From NCBI RefSeq assembly GCF_030164465.1, contig NZ_JASNJE010000025.1, positions 1 to 64,000 of the forward strand: a stretch of DNA of 64,000 bases, read 5' to 3'. This stretch comes from Sedimentitalea xiamensis. GTDB taxonomy: Bacteria; Pseudomonadota; Alphaproteobacteria; Rhodobacterales; Rhodobacteraceae. A program made the translations under genes and the position numbers. This document shows, piece by piece, positions 58,379-64,000 of the stretch (within the stretch, counting starts at the first letter, position 1; the number at the start of each line of letters is the position of its first letter). The notes below the pieces were generated by a model that saw only the letters and a program-made list of their open reading frames with translations, was not told where the DNA came from and did no database searches.

Positions 58379-59068
58379 ATGACTTTTCAGATTAACGATC
58401 CGACGCGGCTCGAGGCCGTGTCAGTTTCAGATATTGTTTCGACCCATAGTCTGGGCAGGCAAAGCGGCTACGCCGGTATCGGGAAACGGGCGCTCGACCT
58501 GCTTGTTGTCCTGCTGACGGCTCCCATCACCTTGCCGCTTTTGGCTCTGACCGCCTTCATCGTGGCTCTCGACGGGCACTCGCCGGTGTATGTGCAGAAT
58601 CGAGTCGGGCGCGGCGGGCGAATCTTCAGGATGTTCAAGTTCCGGAGCATGGTTCCCAACGCGGATCACATTCTGGAGGCGCATCTGGATGCGAACCCGG
58701 AAGCGCGCGCCGAATGGGATCACAGCCAGAAATTGCGCCACGACCCTCGCGTCACCCGGTTCGGCGCCCTGATGCGCAAGTGTTCATTGGACGAATTGCC
58801 TCAGATTCTCAATGTATTGATCGGGGACATGTCGCTGATCGGACCACGCCCGATGATGGTAGGGCAAACAAAACTCTACCCCGGCAGTTCCTACTACAGC
58901 ATGCGTCCGGGCATTTCCGGCCTGTGGCAGGTGACGGACCGCAATGACACCGCGTTTACGGCACGCGCGCAGTATGACGATCAATACTTTCACAACCTTT
59001 CTCTGGCTAGTGATTGCCTGATCATAGCCAAAACGTTTGTTGTCGTATTCCGCGGGACAGGCTACTGA
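58379..59068 (+). CDS. undecaprenyl-phosphate sugar-1-phosphate transferase (ExoY/WbaP-like)
   Basis: The 229-residue enzyme starts at ATG 58379; a GTG five codons earlier is possible and neither has a strong ribosome binding site. It has an N-terminal TM hairpin (LDLLVVLLTAPITLPLLAL), then VQNRVGRGGRIFRMFKFRSM. The catalytic LRKCSLDELPQ-type stretch is MRKCSLDELPQILNVLIGDM, and RPGISGLWQV closes the domain. It starts EPS repeat-unit synthesis on the lipid carrier at the inner membrane. It heads the rightward EPS/exosortase run. Confidence 0.92.
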   Translation: MTFQINDPTRLEAVSVSDIVSTHSLGRQSGYAGIGKRALDLLVVLLTAPITLPLLALTAFIVALDGHSPVYVQNRVGRGGRIFRMFKFRSMVPNADHILEAHLDANPEARAEWDHSQKLRHDPRVTRFGALMRKCSLDELPQILNVLIGDMSLIGPRPMMVGQTKLYPGSSYYSMRPGISGLWQVTDRNDTAFTARAQYDDQYFHNLSLASDCLIIAKTFVVVFRGTGY

Positions 59069-59119
59069 TCCTGCTGTAGCGGCAAAATGTATGGGATCGG
59101 CATGGTGGAGAGTAGTCCA

Positions 59120-61585
59120 GTGAACCGTTTGCAATCGCAACTCGGGCGAATATCGCTCGCAATCGTTCTTGTCGTCGGGCTCGGCCTGACCGCAGCCTGC
59201 GATACTGCGGAAGAGCGCGCGGAAAATCATTACCAGACCGGATTGCAGCTCCTGGAAGAAGGCGAGATCGATCGCGCCCTGGTCGAATTCCGGAACGTGT
59301 TCAAGCTGAACGGGGAACATGAAGGCGCACGCGCCACCTATGCGCGCGTCCAGCGCGAACGCGGTCAGTCCCAGGAAGCCTACGGGCAGTATCTCCGGCT
59401 GGTCGAACAATACCCGGACAATCTTGAAGGTCGCCGCGCGCTTGCGGAAATGGCCGTTCAGGCGCGCGACTGGGACGAGGCGGAACGGCATGTGTCCAAA
59501 GCCATCGAACTGGACCCGGATGACGTTCTGATCCAGTCCATCGACAATGCGGTCAACTATTTCCATGCCGTAAGGGACAAGGATGAACCGGCGCAGGAAG
59601 CGGCCATTATCAAGGCGCAAGCTCTGGTTGAGCAAGACAAAGGCCTGACCAGTGCGCGCGAGATACTGCTGGATGACCTGCTCAGAAAACAGGACTGGTA
59701 TGCCGCGCTCGACGTGATCGACGAAGGTCTGGCCGCCGATCCAGCGAACCGGGAACTCCATCGCCTGCGCCTGGGCATCTTGCAGCAAACCGGCGACTTC
59801 GACGCCGTGCAGAAGCAATTGCGCGACTTGATGGAACAATTTCCGGAAGAGCGCCGGGATTACAAGCAGGCCCTAGTTCGCGTTTTCGTCGCCCAGGGCG
59901 AGATAGACGAAGCCGAAGAGTTCCTGCGGGAAGAAGCCCGCCGCGACGATGCGAAAACGGAAGACAAGGCTCTTCTGATCGGTTTTCTCGAACAGGTGCG
60001 CGGCCGCGAAGCCGCGCTCGAAGAAGTCGACAACCAGATCCAGGCCGGCGGCGACGATCTCGCGCGGTTCCGGGCCATGCGGGCAAAGCTCAACTTCGAA
60101 CTCGGCAATACTGAGATTGCCATCGAAGAGATGGAAGGTTTGACCAAGGGCGCCGAGCGGAACGCAGAAACACGCGCTTTCGAAGTGGACCTGGCCAGAA
60201 TGCTTTTCAGGGACAAGAATGCCGTTGGCGCGCGCGCCCTGATCGAACAGGTTCTCGCCGAAGACGGCTCCCAGCCTGATGCAATCAAGCTCAAGGCCAA
60301 CTGGCTGATCGAAGATGACGAGACCGGTGATGCAATCGTAATGCTGCGGGCCGCGCTGAACCAGTCCCCGGAAGATTCCGAGCTGATGGCCCTGATGGCC
60401 AAGGCCTACGAACGCGAGGGAAACAAGGACCTCAGGGTCGAGATGCTGTCCCTGGCGGCACAGGCTTCGGGCAACGCGCCTGCCGATTCCATGCGCTATG
60501 CCAGTGCCTTGGTGGCGGATGAAAAACTGGTGGCCGCCGAAGGCGTCCTGATCGATTCTTTGCGGCTCAACCCGCAGAATGTCGCCCTGCTGAGCATGTT
60601 GGGCAACATCTACGCCCAGATGGAAGATTGGGGCAGAACCGAAAGCGTCATTGACGCGCTGAACAAGCTTCAGGGCCCCGAAGCGGCGGCGCAGGCGGCG
60701 GCTTTGACGACAAGAAAGCTGGCGCAACAGGACCGCGGCGAAGACCTTGCCGCCATGCTGGAAGGGATGACTGACGACCCGACCATGGGCAGGAACGCGG
60801 AAATCGCACTGCTCCGCACCCGGCTTGCGAATGACGGACCGGAAGCCGCGAACGCCTATCTGGACGAGCTGCTGGCGGAATCTCCAGACGATCCCGCCCT
60901 GCGCTTCATAAAGGCGGGTTTCTTGACCGATCTGAACAAACCCGATGAAGCCGAAGCCATCTTTCGCGATCTGATCTCCGAAGATCCGAACCGGTCGAAT
61001 GTCTGGATCGCCTATTACCGTCTCAAGCTGCAAAGCGGTGATATCCAAGGCGCGCGCGACGTACTGAAGGAAAGCCTGAAAGCCCTGCCCGAAAACGCCA
61101 CCCTGCTTTGGGCGAAGGCCGGCGAACTGGAACGGGATGGCGACGTGGAAGGCGCTATCGCCATATACGAAGACATGTACACGCGAAACTCCAACTCCCT
61201 TGTGATCGCCAACAATCTCGCCAGTCTCTTGGCGACCCACCGAACGGATGCTGAAAGCCTGCAACGGGCCTACACTGTTTCCCGCAGATTGCGGGACAGC
61301 GAGGTTCCCGCGTTTCAGGACACATTCGGCTGGATCCTGTTCCGGCGCGGCAGCCATGAGTCGGCTCTGGACTACCTGACCGCTGCGGCGCTCGGCCTGC
61401 CCAACGATGTAACGGTTCAGTATCACCTGGCGGTCAATCTCGCCGCCCTGGCGCGGAACAAGGAAGCCCTGGCCCAGTTCAACAAGGTCGCAGACATGAT
61501 CGATCAGGCCAACCCGCCGGAATTCGCGGACGAAGTAGCAGCGGAGATCGCACGCCTGGGAGGCGCGGCGCCGGCAAATGACTGA
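59120..61585 (+). CDS. prsT: TPR lipoprotein, PrsT-like (exosortase-system)
   Basis: The 821-residue protein starts at GTG 59120, with GGAGAG 7 nt upstream, giving a normal 26-residue lipoprotein signal ending L-T-A-A-C (mature Cys27, Asp at +2). Earlier ATGs at 59087 and 59102 give a longer N-terminus and poorer ribosome sites. The rest is a long array of TPR/tetratricopeptide-like helices (YQTGLQLLEEGEIDRALVEF; LFRRGSHESALDYLTAAALG). PrsT-type proteins occur only with exosortase/EPS loci and probably scaffold polymer export at the outer membrane. It is 82 nt before the exosortase gene. Confidence 0.85.
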   Translation: MNRLQSQLGRISLAIVLVVGLGLTAACDTAEERAENHYQTGLQLLEEGEIDRALVEFRNVFKLNGEHEGARATYARVQRERGQSQEAYGQYLRLVEQYPDNLEGRRALAEMAVQARDWDEAERHVSKAIELDPDDVLIQSIDNAVNYFHAVRDKDEPAQEAAIIKAQALVEQDKGLTSAREILLDDLLRKQDWYAALDVIDEGLAADPANRELHRLRLGILQQTGDFDAVQKQLRDLMEQFPEERRDYKQALVRVFVAQGEIDEAEEFLREEARRDDAKTEDKALLIGFLEQVRGREAALEEVDNQIQAGGDDLARFRAMRAKLNFELGNTEIAIEEMEGLTKGAERNAETRAFEVDLARMLFRDKNAVGARALIEQVLAEDGSQPDAIKLKANWLIEDDETGDAIVMLRAALNQSPEDSELMALMAKAYEREGNKDLRVEMLSLAAQASGNAPADSMRYASALVADEKLVAAEGVLIDSLRLNPQNVALLSMLGNIYAQMEDWGRTESVIDALNKLQGPEAAAQAAALTTRKLAQQDRGEDLAAMLEGMTDDPTMGRNAEIALLRTRLANDGPEAANAYLDELLAESPDDPALRFIKAGFLTDLNKPDEAEAIFRDLISEDPNRSNVWIAYYRLKLQSGDIQGARDVLKESLKALPENATLLWAKAGELERDGDVEGAIAIYEDMYTRNSNSLVIANNLASLLATHRTDAESLQRAYTVSRRLRDSEVPAFQDTFGWILFRRGSHESALDYLTAAALGLPNDVTVQYHLAVNLAALARNKEALAQFNKVADMIDQANPPEFADEVAAEIARLGGAAPAND

Positions 61586-61667
61586 CCGTTCATCCATTTC
61601 ATGGATATCGAACTGCCGGATACAACCGACTGCCGCGATCCGGGGCACCTGACCTGAAGGACCAGAC

Positions 61668-63266
61668 ATGTCGATCGAAGACACGTACAAGACCCCCACT
61701 GCGGCCCTCCCGGCATTCAATGCAACGGGACTGACCTTGTTCGTGCTGCTTTTGGCGGCTTCGGTTCCGATCTTCTGGATCGGTTTCGTTTCCCTCGCCG
61801 CGGCATGGTCGACACCGGAATACAGTCACGGCCCTCTCATCCCATTGATTTCACTGTATCTGTTCCTCAGGGAACTGCGTCAGGCCGCGCTCCCGGATCC
61901 GAATGTGACGGACAGGTGGCCGGGCGTTCTGGTCATTGTCTTTGCGCTGCTGATAGCGGTTCTCGGAAACCTGACCCGCATCCCGGACATCGTCACCTAC
62001 GCGATGATCATCTGGGTCGGCGGAGTGGTTCTGACGATCTTTGGGTGGAAACGCGGTATCACGCATCAATTGGGCGTGGTTCACCTGGTTTTCATGCTGC
62101 CTTTGCCGCAGTTTATTTATTGGAAGCTGACGATTTTCCTGCAGGGCGTCTCTTCGGAAATCGGTGTCTGGTTTGTCAGCTTGGCAGGTGTTTCCGTCTA
62201 TCTCGAAGGCAACGTGATCGACCTGGGAGTCTACAAGCTTCAGGTGGCCGAAGCCTGTTCCGGGCTGCGGTATCTCTTCCCGATCCTGTCCTTTTCCTAT
62301 CTGTTCGCCATCCTGTATCGCGGGCCGATGTGGCACAAAGCTGTCTTGTTGCTATCCGCGGCGCCGTTGACCGTGTTCATGAACTCGGTCCGCATCGGCA
62401 TCATCGGTATTCTCGTGGACAGATACGGCATCGAACAGGCCGAAGGATTCCTGCATTTTTTCGAAGGCTGGGTCATCTTCCTGTCCTGTATCGGCATTCT
62501 TTTCATCATGGCCATTACCCTGCAGAGGCTGACGCCGAACCCGATGCCCCTGCGGGAGGTGATCGATCTGGATTTTGAAGGGTTCGGAAAGATTTTCGCG
62601 CGCATTCTGACCATCCACCCCTCGGTTGCGATGGCAGCCGGCGTTGCAGTCACTGGGGCGGTGTCGGCCGCCTGGCTCTGGGCCGGAGATCCCGAAACAC
62701 AGAAAATGGATCGCGAGCCTTTTGCCTTGTTCCCGTCGAGAATCGAACAGTGGTCGGGTTCGACCCACAGGCTCGACGCCGACATCGAGGCGGTCCTTGG
62801 GGCCACCGACTATCTAAATGCCACCTATGTGAAACCCGGTGTCATCGAGACCGTCAACGTTTTCGTTGCCTATTACGACAAGCAAACCGAAGGCAGCGGG
62901 ATTCATTCGCCGGAAATCTGTCTGCCGGTTGGGGGATGGGAGGTCTTCAGCCTCGAACCCCATAAGGTCGATATGACCGATGCCGGCTACGGGGTGTTCG
63001 AACTGAACCGGGCGGTCATCCAGAAGGGCCTGTCCAAGCAACTGGTCTACTACTGGTTCGAACAACGCAACAAGCGCATAATCAACGATTTCAAGGCGAA
63101 GGCGACGGTTGTCATGGACAGTCTTACCATGGGCCGAAGCGACGGCGCACTGGTCCGCTTCGTCACCCCCATAAACTTCGAGGAATCCGAAGCAGATGCG
63201 GACGCCCGCCTGACGCGATTCATGGAATTGAGCCTGCCGCAGATGCCACGGTTCGTTCCATTTTGA
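61668..63266 (+). CDS. xrtD: exosortase (XrtD-like, VPLPA-CTERM type) fused to EpsI domain
   Basis: The 532-residue protein has an N-terminal polytopic exosortase domain (about 1-290, eight or so TM helices). The catalytic triad is Cys197 ([10 protein letters not shown]), Arg242 (FMNSVRIGI) and His263 (FLHFFEGW). A further TM helix near 315 leads to the periplasmic EpsI domain (about 330-532; [20 protein letters not shown]). It removes the C-terminal anchor of VPLPA-CTERM proteins at the inner membrane. The match with the VPLPA substrate at 52858-53544 supports the D-type assignment. Confidence 0.92.
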   Translation: MSIEDTYKTPTAALPAFNATGLTLFVLLLAASVPIFWIGFVSLAAAWSTPEYSHGPLIPLISLYLFLRELRQAALPDPNVTDRWPGVLVIVFALLIAVLGNLTRIPDIVTYAMIIWVGGVVLTIFGWKRGITHQLGVVHLVFMLPLPQFIYWKLTIFLQGVSSEIGVWFVSLAGVSVYLEGNVIDLGVYKLQVAEACSGLRYLFPILSFSYLFAILYRGPMWHKAVLLLSAAPLTVFMNSVRIGIIGILVDRYGIEQAEGFLHFFEGWVIFLSCIGILFIMAITLQRLTPNPMPLREVIDLDFEGFGKIFARILTIHPSVAMAAGVAVTGAVSAAWLWAGDPETQKMDREPFALFPSRIEQWSGSTHRLDADIEAVLGATDYLNATYVKPGVIETVNVFVAYYDKQTEGSGIHSPEICLPVGGWEVFSLEPHKVDMTDAGYGVFELNRAVIQKGLSKQLVYYWFEQRNKRIINDFKAKATVVMDSLTMGRSDGALVRFVTPINFEESEADADARLTRFMELSLPQMPRFVPF

Positions 63267-63559
63267 TCCAACGGGCTTGCATTGAAACAGGTTCAGCACC
63301 GTATCCCCCAGAAGGCCCGATTGTCCGGAACGACGTTGCGCAGCGATGCGTCCGCCCGCGGGGCCTGTCCGGTTCGGTTCGGCCGTGCCGGAACGCGATC
63401 CGGGACTGCGTTCAACAGGCGCTGTCAGCGTTTCAAGCGGTCGCGGAAGGATCGGTCACGTTCCATGGTTCTGTTTCGATCCGGGCTGTTCTTCCATCCG
63501 ATTGATCTTCACATCAAGCAACCGGATCCGACCGCATTCCCGACCATCGAGGCCTTCAC

Positions 63560-64000
63560 TTGAGCAGCGATCTTCATGTCCTGGCTGTCGCTTCCGCTGG
63601 CGGGCACTGGATTCAACTTATGCGCCTGCGACCGTCCTGGGCGGGTTTGAAAGTCACATATGTGACCACGGACGCCGGGCTGAAATCCGTGCTTGAACAG
63701 GATGCCAAGGACACGGGTGACGAAGTTGCCGGATTTCATGCCGTGGTGGACGCCAATCTGAACGCCAAGTTCCAGTTGCTGCGACAACTCCTCCAACTTG
63801 TTGCTGTCTTCCGGCGAAGCAGGCCCGATGTGGTCATAACCACTGGTGCCGCTCCGGGGTATTTCGCGGTTCGGCTCGGCCGCCTGTTCGGTGCCCGCAC
63901 CATATGGATCGACAGCATTGCCAATGCCGACGAACTGTCCCTGTCCGGCAAACGGCTGAAAAACCACGCAGATGTCTGGCTGACCCAGTGGGAACACCTG
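63560..64000 (+). CDS. Alg14/PssD-like EPS glycosyltransferase subunit (partial, runs off the window)
   Basis: There are 147 codons to the window edge. The best start is TTG 63560 (LSSDLHVLAVASAGGHWIQL), with GAGG 7 nt upstream; no ATG fits. The AGGHWIQL segment and VITTGAAPGYFAVRLGRLFG are typical of the Alg14/PssD/EpsE N-terminal half that anchors the catalytic PssE/Alg13-like partner at the membrane. The partner gene is expected beyond 64000. In the 293-nt gap 63267-63559 nothing else was recognised. Confidence 0.8.
   Translation, partial: MSSDLHVLAVASAGGHWIQLMRLRPSWAGLKVTYVTTDAGLKSVLEQDAKDTGDEVAGFHAVVDANLNAKFQLLRQLLQLVAVFRRSRPDVVITTGAAPGYFAVRLGRLFGARTIWIDSIANADELSLSGKRLKNHADVWLTQWEHL

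Noticed and set aside
59873-61720. 615-codon open frame on the minus strand
   Set aside because: It is antisense to the TPR lipoprotein, without ribosome site or recognisable domain.
63263-63505. Open frame between the exosortase and the last glycosyltransferase
   Set aside because: It overlaps the exosortase stop, lacks a ribosome site and shows no domain; it is separated by a stop from the real glycosyltransferase start at 63560.

Overview
The window is high-GC DNA from an alphaproteobacterium, most probably a Rhodobacterales (Roseobacter-type) species. Pointers are the DUF1127-type small protein, the VPLPA-CTERM/exosortase D-like system, a caspase/OmpA/DUF4384-rich type VI secretion locus, and dense ATGA-overlapped operons. 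No rRNA gene, intact tRNA gene, CRISPR array or transposase was seen.

Layout. (1) 1-2.8 kb is a patchwork. It holds the 3' remnant of an SDR dehydrogenase, a Tat-exported cyclase-family protein with a translationally coupled carboxymuconolactone decarboxylase, a 27-nt piece matching the anticodon arm of tRNA-Thr(UGU) (probable old attachment site), a DUF1127 gene and the C-terminal relic of ureG. (2) 2.8-43.5 kb is a complete type VI secretion (T6SS) superlocus. A 20-gene leftward run (35.85 to 8.24 kb) has the order tssA-tssB-tssC-hcp-tagJ-tssE-tssF-tssG-clpV-[voltage-gated Na+ channel]-[tssB/tssC fusion]-vgrG-[unknown]-PAAR-tagH-tssK-tssL-tssM-tagF-pppA. The kinase gene ppkA converges on it from the left. 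To the right, a divergent rightward run encodes a coiled-coil protein of unknown function, a small exported protein, ExbB, two ExbDs and a DUF4384-type protein. Caspase-like and OmpA-like genes occur on both flanks, roughly mirrored. No tssJ was seen. (3) 43.7-51.9 kb holds a UDP-glucuronate 4-epimerase gene, a large surface-protein gene broken by one stop and two frameshifts, an unknown secreted protein and a decayed FrhB-like (F420 hydrogenase beta family) gene. (4) 52-64 kb is an exopolysaccharide/exosortase locus: rhomboid protease, a VPLPA-CTERM substrate, a leftward run of ExeA-like ATPase, Wzz/GumC, tyrosine autokinase and GT2 glycosyltransferase, then a rightward run of sugar transferase, PrsT-like TPR lipoprotein, exosortase fused to EpsI, and an Alg14/PssD-like glycosyltransferase cut by the window edge.

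How it fits together. The T6SS carries the full threonine-phosphorylation switch (PpkA kinase, PppA phosphatase, FHA protein TagH, TagF). Two gene products stand out. One is a BacNav-type channel with the selectivity filter TLESWSM, lying between clpV and a sheath-like gene with a 4-nt overlap to the latter. The other is a 1192-residue protein joining a TssB almost duplicating the canonical one to a second TssB/TssC-like module through about 450 acidic residues carrying some 18 copies of a D-x-L-x-x-L-type motif. A related motif recurs in TagH. Together with the ExbB/ExbD/ExbD/DUF4384 module, this suggests a T6SS variant whose assembly or firing is linked to ion flux or membrane potential. That link is inference and needs testing.
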